Assembly (NCBI GenBank): GCA_035544635.1 | Contig: DATKDQ010000064.1 | Location: 1 to 12,549, forward strand | From: DATAFT01 sp035544635 | Lineage (GTDB): Bacteria; Acidobacteriota; Thermoanaerobaculia; Multivoradales; Multivoraceae | Length of the DNA stretch: 12,549 bases | Reading direction: 5' to 3' | In this document: one piece after another, positions 1 through 7,676 of the stretch | Position numbering within the stretch: the stretch's first letter is position 1 | Layout of the letters: each line of letters opens with the position of its first letter | The notes under the pieces: generated by a model | The model's input: the letters and a program-made list of their open reading frames with translations, nothing else | Databases searched by the model: none | Told to the model about the DNA's origin: nothing | Program-made: the position numbers and the translations under genes

Positions 1-761
1 GCTTCGAGCAGACCCTGGTAGTACTCGACCTCTGCCGCCTGCGGGCTGAACACCTCGTTCACGATCGGCACCTGCGACGGGTGCATCACGACCTGCCCGC
101 GAAAGCCGAGCGACCGGTTGAGCTGGGCGTCGCGGCGCAGACCGCCGAGGTCGCGGATGTCCCACCACGACGACACCATCGGGCACTGGATGCCGGCGGC
201 GCGCGCGTCGAGCACCGCCTTCGAGCGCAGGTAGAGCGTTTCGGTGCCCGCCTTCGACCAGACGTAGCCGATCGATCGCGCGGCGTCACCCCCGGCCCCG
301 GCGGCGAGGAGGAGCCCACGCACGCGCGGGCACGCGACGGCGATCTCGTAGGCGCCGTGCATCGCGCGCGCGGTCTCGAGCGCGAGCGGCGTCGCGATCC
401 GGCCGGGCTCGAGGCCCGAAGCCCGCTCGAGCACCCCGAGCATGGCGTCGAGCGCTTGGAGGTCGGCCGCGGTCTCGACCTTGGGCAGGCTCACCTCGTG
501 GAGCTCGGGGCAGAAGATCCCCTCGAGATCGCCGAGCGTGAGCCCGGTGGAGAACGCGTTGATGCGGACCGAGCAGGGCTTGGCGAGTGTGGCGAGCTCG
601 GCGAGGCCCTGCTTCACGAGCGCGCGGCTCGACACCTTGTCGCGGTCCGGAACCGAGTCCTCGAGGTCGAGGATGAGGTGATCGGCGCCGCTTCTGACCG
701 CCTTCGCGATCCAGTCGGGCTTGTTGCCGGGAACGAAGATCGCCGACCGGGTGAGTGGCAT
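1..761 (-). CDS. CoA ester lyase of the CitE/HpcH family (3' end cut by window edge)
   Basis: The first 253 codons are present and the C-terminus lies beyond the window. Family knowledge: these TIM-barrel enzymes cleave or form acyl-CoA esters such as citryl-, malyl- or methylmalyl-CoA, using Mg2+, in the cytoplasm. Seen in the sequence: the N-terminal strand FVPGNKPDW (residues 9-17), the LILDLEDSVP motif (29-38), VRIN with the CoA-binding Arg (65-68), LPKVE (92-96), LALETARAM with the probable metal-ligand Glu129 (126-134), GGDAARSIGY with the second probable ligand Asp159 (157-166), and GFRGQVVMHPSQ (219-230). The Glu-Asp pair usual in CitE (GAED) is Gly-Asp here; I recall this from one CoA-lyase subfamily, so it does not imply inactivity. 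The ATG at 759-761 puts the conserved strand 8 residues from the N-terminus, as is normal. The gene follows the carboxyltransferase gene by 29 bp and is probably co-transcribed with it. The family call is secure; the substrate is unknown. Confidence 0.9.
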   Translation of the reverse strand, partial: MPLTRSAIFVPGNKPDWIAKAVRSGADHLILDLEDSVPDRDKVSSRALVKQGLAELATLAKPCSVRINAFSTGLTLGDLEGIFCPELHEVSLPKVETAADLQALDAMLGVLERASGLEPGRIATPLALETARAMHGAYEIAVACPRVRGLLLAAGAGGDAARSIGYVWSKAGTETLYLRSKAVLDARAAGIQCPMVSSWWDIRDLGGLRRDAQLNRSLGFRGQVVMHPSQVPIVNEVFSPQAAEVEYYQGLLE

Positions 762-790
762 CGAGAGCGTAGTCTATGTCCAGCTCCGGC

Positions 791-2377
791 TCACGGCCGC
801 AGCGTGCGCCGCTTGACGCCGAGGCTGCTCTGGAGCGTCCGGTAGGCGCGCCGCACGTACGAGACGGTGAGCGGCCGCGTCTCGCGCGGATCGACCAGGT
901 CGTGGAGCCCGAACGCCTCGGCTCGCGGGAACGGCGAGCGATCGCCCTCATGGCCCGCCTCGAGCTCGCGGCGCCGGCGCTCGGGGTCGGGCGCGGCGGC
1001 GATCTCGCGGCGGTACGCCGCCGCGACTCCGCCCTCGATCGGGATCGAGCCCCACTCCGCCGACGGCCAGGCGTAGAGGAGCCCGGTTGTGCCGAGGTGC
1101 ACCCCGGCCGCGACCCCGTACGCGCGCCGCACGATGAACGTGATCCACGGCACCGTCGTCTGCTTCACGGCGGCCAGCGCGCGCACGCCGCTGCGCAGCG
1201 TCCCCGACTGCTCCGCCTCGGGGCCGATCATGTACCCGGGCTCGTCCTCGAGCGAGAGGATCGGCAGATGGAAGGTGTCGCACAGATCGACGAAGCGGGT
1301 CATCTTGTCGGCGGCGGCGGCATCCATCGCGCCGCCGAGGTGGCGCGGATCGTTGGCGACGACGCCGATCGCGTGCCCGTCGGCGCGCGCGAGGCCGGTG
1401 ACGAGGGAGGCGCCGAACCCGGGCCCGAGCTCGAAGAAGCTGTCCCGGTCGACGACGTGCGTCACGATGCGCCGCGCGTCGTAGGGCTGGCGGCGGTCGC
1501 GCGGGATGATCGCGGCGAGCACCTCTTCGCGGCGCGCCGGATCGTCGTCGGGCGGCCGCCGCGGCGGCTGCTCCCACACGTTCGTCGGCAGATAGCCGAG
1601 GAATGTCCGGATCTGGCGGAGGCAGTCCTCCTCGTCCTCGGCGACGTTGTCGACCAGGCCGCTCAACTCGGCGTGGATCCGGAAGTCGCCGAGCTCCTCC
1701 TTGGTGATCCGCCGTCCGAGCGCCCGCTCGACCAACGGCGGGCCGCCGGCGAAGATGACCGCGCCGCGTACCATGATCGAGAAGTGGGCCATCGCCATGC
1801 GCGCGGCGGGAAGCCCGGCCACGGCGCCCATCGCCGCCGACACCACCGGCGCCATCGCCATGAGATCGATCCAGCGCGGCGGCTCGGTCCAGGGCGCGAG
1901 CGGCCGCTCGGTGTGGAACCGCCGGTTGGTCTTGACGCTGCCGCCCACTCCCTCGATCAGACGGACCAGTGGCACGCGAAACTGGTACGCCAGCTCGTCG
2001 GCGTAGTAGCCCTTCGCGCTCCCGCCGCCGTCCGACGATCCGCCGCGGATGGTGGCGTCCTCACCGTGAACGACGGTGTCGCGCGCGTCGATGCGGCCGG
2101 TGCCGAGCACGGAGTTGGCGGGCGTGATGCGCGACGGCGCGCCGCTCTGGTCGCGCTCGACCGCCGCCGCCAGCCCGCCGACCTCCTCGAAGGTGCCGGG
2201 ATCGAGCAGCCGCTCGATGCGCTCGCGGATGGTGAGCCGTCCCGCCGCGTGATGGCGCGCGACCTGCTCCTCGCCGCCGTGGGCGGCGGCGATCTCGCGG
2301 CGGCGCCGGATCTCGTCGATCTCCGGCTGCCACGGCGATGATGCGGCGTCGCGGCTGGGTTCCGAGGGGTCTCGCAT
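791..2377 (-). CDS. Acyl-CoA carboxylase, carboxyltransferase (beta) subunit
   Basis: This 528-residue protein matches the usual length of PccB/AccD5-type subunits. Family knowledge: they transfer the carboxyl group from carboxybiotin to an acyl-CoA, acting with a biotin carboxylase/BCCP subunit in the cytoplasm. Seen: the family's N-terminal signature GRLTIRERIERLLDPGTF (46-63), the N-domain turn FAGGPPLVERAL (209-220), ITKEELG (224-230), HAELSG (235-240), and in the C-domain DEPGYMIGP (378-386), RRAYG (417-421) and YAWPSAEWGSIPIEGG (435-450). In canonical PccB the AYGGAYD segment helps form the oxyanion hole and set acyl-chain preference; here it reads AYGVAAG, so the second Gly and the Asp are replaced. 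That hints at a divergent substrate (inference). No good Shine-Dalgarno precedes the ATG at 2375-2377, so the first 10-20 residues are less certain. No biotin carboxylase gene is visible, so the partner must be elsewhere. The CoA lyase gene follows after 29 bp. Confidence 0.92.
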   Translation of the reverse strand: MRDPSEPSRDAASSPWQPEIDEIRRRREIAAAHGGEEQVARHHAAGRLTIRERIERLLDPGTFEEVGGLAAAVERDQSGAPSRITPANSVLGTGRIDARDTVVHGEDATIRGGSSDGGGSAKGYYADELAYQFRVPLVRLIEGVGGSVKTNRRFHTERPLAPWTEPPRWIDLMAMAPVVSAAMGAVAGLPAARMAMAHFSIMVRGAVIFAGGPPLVERALGRRITKEELGDFRIHAELSGLVDNVAEDEEDCLRQIRTFLGYLPTNVWEQPPRRPPDDDPARREEVLAAIIPRDRRQPYDARRIVTHVVDRDSFFELGPGFGASLVTGLARADGHAIGVVANDPRHLGGAMDAAAADKMTRFVDLCDTFHLPILSLEDEPGYMIGPEAEQSGTLRSGVRALAAVKQTTVPWITFIVRRAYGVAAGVHLGTTGLLYAWPSAEWGSIPIEGGVAAAYRREIAAAPDPERRRRELEAGHEGDRSPFPRAEAFGLHDLVDPRETRPLTVSYVRRAYRTLQSSLGVKRRTLRP

Positions 2378-2473
2378 CGAGGGCCGGCGGCATCGCGGCT
2401 CGAGTCGTCGCCGCGCGGTTGCCGCATCTTACCCGCACCGCCGCAACGACGAGTCGCCGTTGAAAACGAGCCG
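2378..2473. other. Gap between the carboxylase gene and the hairpin element
   Basis: This is about 96 bp upstream of the carboxylase start. Reading the minus strand I see one AT-richer spot, a TAAGAT word near 2425-2430 that could serve as a -10 box. There is no convincing -35 at the right distance and no ribosome-binding site directly before the ATG. A promoter for the acyl-CoA operon is expected here, because the pilus operon upstream ends in a strong hairpin, but I cannot place it. Confidence 0.3.
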
Positions 2474-2510
2474 CTAGCTCCGAGAATGCTGGTTAGCATT
2501 CCCTCGCTAG
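2474..2510. repeat. Left hairpin of the CTAG element
   Basis: The inner stem is perfect over 7 bp (2484-2490 with 2495-2501) around the loop GGTT. An internal loop of 5 and 4 unpaired bases follows. An outer 5-bp stem, CTAGC (2474-2478) with GCTAG (2506-2510), then closes the structure. The imperfect pairing makes it a weaker structure than its partner at 2586-2627. Confidence 0.6.
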
Positions 2511-2585
2511 GAGGGTGTCCGAGTAACAGCGTCCCATCTGTGCGAGGCGCGGAGCGCCAGCGCCGTCCTCGGCGCCAGACAACAA

Positions 2586-2627
2586 CTAGCCTACGGAACG
2601 TGCTACTCAGCACGTTCCGTAGGCTAA
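2586..2627 (-). terminator. Perfect 18-bp hairpin at the pilY1 stop; probable operon terminator
   Basis: Positions 2587-2604 pair without mismatch with 2609-2626 around the 4-base loop ACTC (GAGT in the minus transcript). The pilY1 stop codon TAG (minus strand, 2626-2624) is the first three bases of the stem, so the hairpin begins as translation ends. Downstream in the minus transcript comes GUUGUUGUCU, U-rich but not a clean U-run. Termination is therefore plausible rather than certain, and the hairpin could instead protect the 3' end or belong to a mobile repeat. The plus-strand side is followed by AAAAC, so it has no U-tract that way. Confidence 0.6.
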
Positions 2628-5600
2628 AACTCCTTCCAGTTCTTGTCCTCGAGACAGATCGGGATCGACGCGATGCGCTGGAGGCGGGTGTCCGCCACCA
2701 CCATCTTCAAGTCGAGCCGGTAGTTCGCGAACCGGCAGGTCGGCGGGAAGAGCGTCTTGAGATTCTCCATCAGGTCGAGCTCGTGCAGCGTGAGCTCGTC
2801 GGAGGTGCCGGCCACCGGCTGGCCGGAACCGCTGCTCTTGACCAGCCCGGCCTCGGTGAACGAGGTGGTGACGAAGGTCGAGACCGCCACGTAGCGGGTC
2901 TTGTTGCCGGTGACGTCGGTGAACAGACCGTTGCCCGTGGTGGTGGCCACCAGGAAGGTGCGGCTGAATCCGGTGCGCGCGCACAGGTTGTCGACGTCGG
3001 TCTCGAACTTCTTTTCGCCGCAGGTCTCCTCCGCGACGTTGCCGCCGTCGTCCTCGGTCAGCGCGGTCTCGGGCTGGAACGCGGAGAAGGTGGTGAGGCC
3101 CGAGAGCACGAACGACTCGGTGATGATCCGCTCGTCGGGGTCGAGCGCGATGAACCAGCCGCGCTGCCCGGCCGGACGGCTGAACAGGTCGATCGACTGG
3201 TTGGGGTCGTCCGCGGCGATCCGCAGCAGGTCTCCTTCGTCGAGCGGCAGGCTCGAGGAGGCGAGCGCGTCGGTGTCGTCGAGGAGGAGATAGAACCGGC
3301 CCGGCTGCTCGGTGCGATCCCACAGGTTCTCGCGGTTGCCGCTGCCGAACGCCAGGCCGAAGAGGCCGAGCCGGGCGGCGAAGAAGACCGACGGTGGATG
3401 GTAGAGCTGGCGCCGGTGCGCGGTCGGGGTGACGCCGCCGGTGCCGTCGTTCGACCAGTTGGCGTCGAAGATCGCGCGCGGCTCCCACACCGGCGTCCCC
3501 GAGGTGTCCGTCCGCTGCACGCGCAGCACGGTGACGCCGACCAGCGACTGGCTGGCGTTGACCGCGGTGGTGGTCTCGCTCGCCAGCGTGGGCAGCTTGC
3601 CGTCGGTCATCACTCCGAGGTCGGCGCGGTAGAGGAACCCGGCCGTGGTGCCGACATAGACGCGGTCGAGGTAGCCGTCCTGGTTGGTGTCGACCGCGGC
3701 GACGTCGCTGGGCGCGGCTCCGCCGGTGACGCAGTCGTTACTCACGTACGGCGAGCAGAGCCGCCGTTTGTAGATCACCTTGCCGGTCTCGAGATCGACC
3801 ATGTACAGGAAGTCGCCGCGCTTCGGCTGCGACTTGTCGCTCGCGTTCGGGTCCATGCCGCCGCCGAACACCGCGACCTCGTGAGTGACCAGGTCGTCGG
3901 CGCCGTCGGCCTGCGCCGGCGTGGGATCGCAGCGGGTGCCGCCGACCGCGCACAGGCGGATGCGGCCGATGGTGGGCCGCGACCAGGTATCGCCCAGGTC
4001 CGGCTCGAGGTTGCCGTCCTCGTCCATCGCGAGCGGTGGGTCATGAGGCGGCGGCGTGGCGAGAAGGACGCTGTCGGTGTGGCTGTCGTCGAGCTCCCAG
4101 AGCACGCTGCCGTAGCGGACCGGGCCGCACTCGCTCGCGCTGTAGGCGGTCATGCAGGAGGGCACCCAGTTCGAGGCTCCGCCGTCGTCGGGGACGTAGC
4201 CCGTTCCCGAGACCGGGTCCTTGAGCTTGTCGGGCTGCGTCACGTCGAGGGCGAAGTACTGGCGGCCGCCCTCGCGCAGGCTGCCCACCAGGATCGATCG
4301 CCAGCGCCGCGCGGCCAAAACCGGCGTGCCGTTGTGCGCCGCGTCGATGAACACGTCCGCCACGGCTGGGCTGCCGTCGACGGCGTAGCGGTGCTTGGTG
4401 GTCTCGGAGAAGAGCCGCAGCGTCGGCAGCACCGCGCGCGGGACGAAGGCGAACAGCTCGTGGCCGGTGCCGTTGTCGTAGTGGTTGACGAGCGTCTTGC
4501 CGGTCGACGGGTCGGTGTCGCTCTCGCGGAAGCGTCCGGCTTCAAGGGCATGAAGCGCTCCGTCGTTGCTTCCGACGTAGATCACCTTGCGGCGGAAGCG
4601 GTGGCGCAGCGCGAAGCAGCGATAGCCGGGGTTGCCGCTGTCGTCGTGGGCGCACGCCGACCCGTCGCTGGCGGGGTCCTGCCCGAAGTAGAGGAAGTTG
4701 CGCGGTGGGCCGACCACCACCGGGTCGGAGTGGAAGATGTCTCCGAGCAGGTAGGAGATGGCCTGGCCGGGCGTGCCGTCGAGGTTCTGGAGCGTGTGCG
4801 TGCGCGGCGTGAGCGCGGCGGTGATGGCGAGGTTCGCCCGATCCTGCGCCAGGCTCATCTGGTTGGGGTCCGACTCGAGGTAGGGGATCTCCATGCCGTT
4901 CAGGAGGTCGAGGCAGTCGTCGTAGCCGGCGGCGGAGCTGTCGCCGCACTCGATCGGGTCGAGAGCGCGCGCCGGAGCGGGGACGGCGTCGTCGTTCTGG
5001 AACAGCGCGTAGCTCACGCGGCGCTGGCCCACCCCGTTGCCGAGCCGATCGGCGGCGTTGAACTGTCCGAGGATGGCCGTTCCGGCGTCCCACAGGTGGC
5101 AGCCCGCCTCGACCCCGTCGCCGCACTCCAGCGTGGTGTCGGGATTGCCATCGGTGGTCACCGGCAGCGGCTTGAGGAAGGCGTTGAGGTGGCCGTCCCA
5201 CACCGGCTTGCCGTTGAGCGGAGTGAAAATCGAGATGTAGATCGACTGGTCCGCCGTGGCCTGCACCGAGGGCACCGCCGCGGTGGCGAAGGTCTGCGCC
5301 TGCTCGCGGAACTGGCCGATCAGCGCCAGCAGGAAGTCCTTGAGCTGCTGCTTGTTCGCGACGTTCAAGCACTGTCCCCCGGTGGACTTCACGATCGAGT
5401 GGAGCCCGCCGCCGGAGGCGCAGTTGCCGGGGTCGCCCAGGTTCAGCGCGAAGGTGGTCACGCCGGAGAAGGACTTCATGTCGGAGAGGTCGGCGGTGGC
5501 GTTTTCCCCGGAGCAGGTGTTGGCGCCGTCGCTGATGATGAGCAGGTAGGGGCGGCGGCAGCCGTACTCGGGGTCGTTGGCGCACGCCGCCTGCGACCAG

Positions 5601-7078
5601 CCCTCCTCGAAGAACGCCGAGTCCCCGCACTTGCCGGAGGGGTTCTTCCCCTTGTTGCCCATGTACCAGCAGCGGAAGTCGTTGAGGCTGGCCTCGAGCG
5701 GGGTCGAGCCGACGGCGACGAGCGGCGGTCGGCCGGCGACGCGCGGACCGTGGACGGAGAGCGCGCCGGGGGTCTCGGTCAGGTGGTGGGCGACCGAGAA
5801 GTCGGGGTTCTGCTCCGGCCAGTTCGGCGCCAGCCGCTGCAGGATCGCGTTCTTGTGGCTCCTCCCGTCCTCCCAGTGGAACGGCAGCATGTCGCCCTCG
5901 TCGAGCGCCCGGCTCACCGAGGAGAGCACGGTCTGCTGCATCGGCTTGAGCTCGACGCAGGTGTCTCCGACGCAGTAGGCATCGACGTCCTCGGCCTCGG
6001 CGGGCGCATCCGGGGGCTCGACGCCCGAGTCGTAGTTGCCCTCCCAGGCCTTGCCGGTGAAGGGGTGCGAGCTGCCGCAGTCGGCGGTCGAGGTGGCATC
6101 GGACCACGGCCACAGCGCGGCGGTCCATTCCGTGGCGTTGCCGGTGCCGCTGCCCTGGCTCCCCGCGACGCCGCGGTCCACCATGACGAAGCGATCGAGG
6201 TGGCTGTCGAGGCGGAAGACGAAGTTGTAGGGTTTCTCCGTGGGCGGGCTGGCGCAGCTCGTCACCGGTCCCGAGAGCCGGAGCTTGATCACCATGTTCT
6301 GCTGCCCGTGGAACGCGTTGGTCGAGCCGTCGGGCCGGTTGCCGGGCCGCTCGACCACCAGCCGCCAGGTGCCGCCGGTCGGCCCGCCCTGCACCATGAA
6401 CCAGATCGTGGTGGTGTCGTTGCCGGTGGTTCCGGTCTTGGCGAACGCGTTGACCTTGCGGCGGCCGGTCTCGGTCCCCAGGTCGATCGGCGCGGCACAG
6501 CTTCCGCCCGGAATCGCCGCGCCGTTGGCGTCGGTGAACGCGGTGCCGAAGACCATGGCGTCGCCCTGGATGTCGCTGTCCGGCACGCCGTCGCCGGAGT
6601 CGGCGATGCCGTCGCCGTTGGTGTCGACCGTGATGCGGTCGGTGGTCAGGCCGTCGACGTCGGCGCGAGGCCAGACCACGCTCGAGCTGCCCTGGAACGG
6701 CCAGTCGCCCGGGATCTGCTCGAGGTAGTAAAGCCAGTGGACGCTCCCGACGCGCAGGCGGTCCTGGTTCCACGCGGCGAAGCCGAACTGCACGTCGTCG
6801 ACGCCGGAGAGCACCGAGAAGAGCGCCTCCTTGGCGCCGTAGAGCCGGGAGTCCGGATCGTCGGCGTGGCCTTCGAGCGGCACGTTTCCTGCCCCGATCT
6901 TGAGGTTCATCGATCCCGAGGTGTCGAGCAGGACGAACACGTACGGCTTCGCCACCTTGAAGCGGAGGAGGTCGCGATCGTCGCCGCCTGCCGGGGGAGC
7001 GAGGGGCAGCGCCAGCGCGCCGAGAGCGGCGGCGGTGAGCACGGGGCGGAGGTGTCGGGAGATGCGGCGGTGGATCAT
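2624..7078 (-). CDS. pilY1: PilY1-type type IV pilus tip/biogenesis protein
   Basis: At 1484 residues this is somewhat longer than Pseudomonas PilY1. Family knowledge: PilY1/PilC sits at the pilus tip with the minor pilins, promotes pilus assembly, binds calcium to control retraction, and can act in adhesion and surface sensing. Seen: an N-terminal hydrophobic export signal (about 12-30); a von Willebrand A domain with the MIDAS motif DTSGS (52-56), continued after a long insertion by LLIISDG (512-518); an Asp-rich loop DTNGDGIAD (152-160); GDIFHSDPVVVG (779-790), opening the PilC-type beta-propeller; VIYVGSNDGALHAL (832-845); GHELFAFVP (872-880); YAVDGSP (898-904); GGRQYFALDV (937-946); and the calcium-loop motif DTNQDGYLD (1130-1138), equivalent to the Ca2+ site of PilY1. 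Many cysteines suggest disulfides. A Shine-Dalgarno GAGG lies 6 nt before the ATG. It is the last gene of the pilus operon, 37 bp after pilX. Confidence 0.95.
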   Translation of the reverse strand: MIHRRISRHLRPVLTAAALGALALPLAPPAGGDDRDLLRFKVAKPYVFVLLDTSGSMNLKIGAGNVPLEGHADDPDSRLYGAKEALFSVLSGVDDVQFGFAAWNQDRLRVGSVHWLYYLEQIPGDWPFQGSSSVVWPRADVDGLTTDRITVDTNGDGIADSGDGVPDSDIQGDAMVFGTAFTDANGAAIPGGSCAAPIDLGTETGRRKVNAFAKTGTTGNDTTTIWFMVQGGPTGGTWRLVVERPGNRPDGSTNAFHGQQNMVIKLRLSGPVTSCASPPTEKPYNFVFRLDSHLDRFVMVDRGVAGSQGSGTGNATEWTAALWPWSDATSTADCGSSHPFTGKAWEGNYDSGVEPPDAPAEAEDVDAYCVGDTCVELKPMQQTVLSSVSRALDEGDMLPFHWEDGRSHKNAILQRLAPNWPEQNPDFSVAHHLTETPGALSVHGPRVAGRPPLVAVGSTPLEASLNDFRCWYMGNKGKNPSGKCGDSAFFEEGWSQAACANDPEYGCRRPYLLIISDGANTCSGENATADLSDMKSFSGVTTFALNLGDPGNCASGGGLHSIVKSTGGQCLNVANKQQLKDFLLALIGQFREQAQTFATAAVPSVQATADQSIYISIFTPLNGKPVWDGHLNAFLKPLPVTTDGNPDTTLECGDGVEAGCHLWDAGTAILGQFNAADRLGNGVGQRRVSYALFQNDDAVPAPARALDPIECGDSSAAGYDDCLDLLNGMEIPYLESDPNQMSLAQDRANLAITAALTPRTHTLQNLDGTPGQAISYLLGDIFHSDPVVVGPPRNFLYFGQDPASDGSACAHDDSGNPGYRCFALRHRFRRKVIYVGSNDGALHALEAGRFRESDTDPSTGKTLVNHYDNGTGHELFAFVPRAVLPTLRLFSETTKHRYAVDGSPAVADVFIDAAHNGTPVLAARRWRSILVGSLREGGRQYFALDVTQPDKLKDPVSGTGYVPDDGGASNWVPSCMTAYSASECGPVRYGSVLWELDDSHTDSVLLATPPPHDPPLAMDEDGNLEPDLGDTWSRPTIGRIRLCAVGGTRCDPTPAQADGADDLVTHEVAVFGGGMDPNASDKSQPKRGDFLYMVDLETGKVIYKRRLCSPYVSNDCVTGGAAPSDVAAVDTNQDGYLDRVYVGTTAGFLYRADLGVMTDGKLPTLASETTTAVNASQSLVGVTVLRVQRTDTSGTPVWEPRAIFDANWSNDGTGGVTPTAHRRQLYHPPSVFFAARLGLFGLAFGSGNRENLWDRTEQPGRFYLLLDDTDALASSSLPLDEGDLLRIAADDPNQSIDLFSRPAGQRGWFIALDPDERIITESFVLSGLTTFSAFQPETALTEDDGGNVAEETCGEKKFETDVDNLCARTGFSRTFLVATTTGNGLFTDVTGNKTRYVAVSTFVTTSFTEAGLVKSSGSGQPVAGTSDELTLHELDLMENLKTLFPPTCRFANYRLDLKMVVADTRLQRIASIPICLEDKNWKEF

Positions 7079-7115
7079 GCTCGACCTCGGGTGAGAGGAC
7101 TTTCTGGGGCCGTGC

Positions 7116-7676
7116 TCAGAAGCGGATCTTCTTCACCTCGGCGGAATCCATCAGCGCGAACTGAGCCTCGGCCAGGGCCTCGGCCGGCTGGATGTCGACC
7201 ATCACGCTCACGGTCTTCTGCGCGATCGGTCCCGAAGCGGCCTCGCCGGCGCCGATGCGGACCGCGCGAGCGGTCACGGCGTGAGTGACCTCGAAGTACT
7301 GCTTGGTGCCGTAGGCGCCAGCGTTGTTGATCTCACAGAGGTTGCAGGGGGTGGCGAGGATCGGGAAGAAGGCGGAGACCTCGACCTTGTTGCGCAGGCC
7401 GAGCAGGCTCTCGGGCTCCGGCAGCGTGAACTCGTGCGGCAGATAGTCGGCGTCGAGGATCGCCTTCGCCACCGACGGGCTGAACCCGGCCTCGGCGGCG
7501 TAGAAGACGCGTTGCGCGCTGCGCTCCTGGTCGCCCAGTTGCATCTCGGTCTGCGAGATCAGCGAGACGTTGAGGCCGACGATGGTGAGAATGACCAGGG
7601 CGAGGAGCGCGAGCACGTAGGCCGATCCTTCTTCGCCGCGGCGGTGGCCCTCGGGGGCGGGGGCGGTGACCTGCAT
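7116..7676 (-). CDS. pilX: PilX-like minor pilin / pilus assembly protein
   Basis: The protein has 186 residues. Seen: a short charged leader ending EEGSAY (15-20), one hydrophobic helix (about 19-41), then the PilX_N-type segment LGDQERSAQRVFYAAEAG (47-64), whose AAEAG ending is typical of PilX. A CxxC pair (Cys101, Cys104) lies in the globular part. As is usual for PilX-like proteins, the pilin helix lacks the GFTLIE box. Family knowledge: PilX joins PilV, PilW and FimU in the priming complex that anchors PilY1. The reading frame stays open far upstream, but the start at 7674-7676 is supported by AGGAA about 7 nt before it and by the TGATG overlap with the pilW stop, indicating coupled translation. 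pilY1 follows after 37 bp. Confidence 0.88.
   Translation of the reverse strand: MQVTAPAPEGHRRGEEGSAYVLALLALVILTIVGLNVSLISQTEMQLGDQERSAQRVFYAAEAGFSPSVAKAILDADYLPHEFTLPEPESLLGLRNKVEVSAFFPILATPCNLCEINNAGAYGTKQYFEVTHAVTARAVRIGAGEAASGPIAQKTVSVMVDIQPAEALAEAQFALMDSAEVKKIRF

Larger units (their letters stand above)
2474..2627. repeat. Paired-hairpin intergenic element with CTAG borders (REP/MITE-like)
   Basis: Two hairpins flank a 75-bp GC-rich spacer (2511-2585). CTAG occurs at 2474-2477, 2507-2510 and 2586-2589, that is, at both ends of the left hairpin and at the left base of the right one; the far right end is CTAA. The two stems share a core, GAATGCT/AGCATTC on the left and GAACGTGCT/AGCACGTTC on the right, each closing on a four-base loop. 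The spacer also holds a small inverted repeat (GGCGC GGA GCGCC). Family knowledge: REP/BIME elements mobilised by IS200/IS605-like (RAYT) transposases are hairpins with a conserved tetranucleotide at the stem base. The resemblance here is by architecture only. No coding potential is seen. It fills the junction between two operons. Confidence 0.55.

Noticed and set aside
776..2341. A 521-codon plus-strand frame opposite the carboxyltransferase gene
   Set aside because: Low-complexity Arg/Ala/Gly/Asp composition, no motifs, and a well-conserved gene on the other strand.
4542..6773. A 743-codon minus-strand frame inside pilY1
   Set aside because: An out-of-frame shadow dominated by Arg, Gly and Pro; the overlapping PilY1 frame has clear domains along its whole length.
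2486..7288. A 1600-codon open frame on the plus strand opposite pilY1
   Set aside because: Its product is Arg/Gly/Val/Glu-rich with no recognisable domain, it starts inside the hairpin element, and it is antisense to an unambiguous PilY1. GC-rich codon bias keeps antisense frames open.
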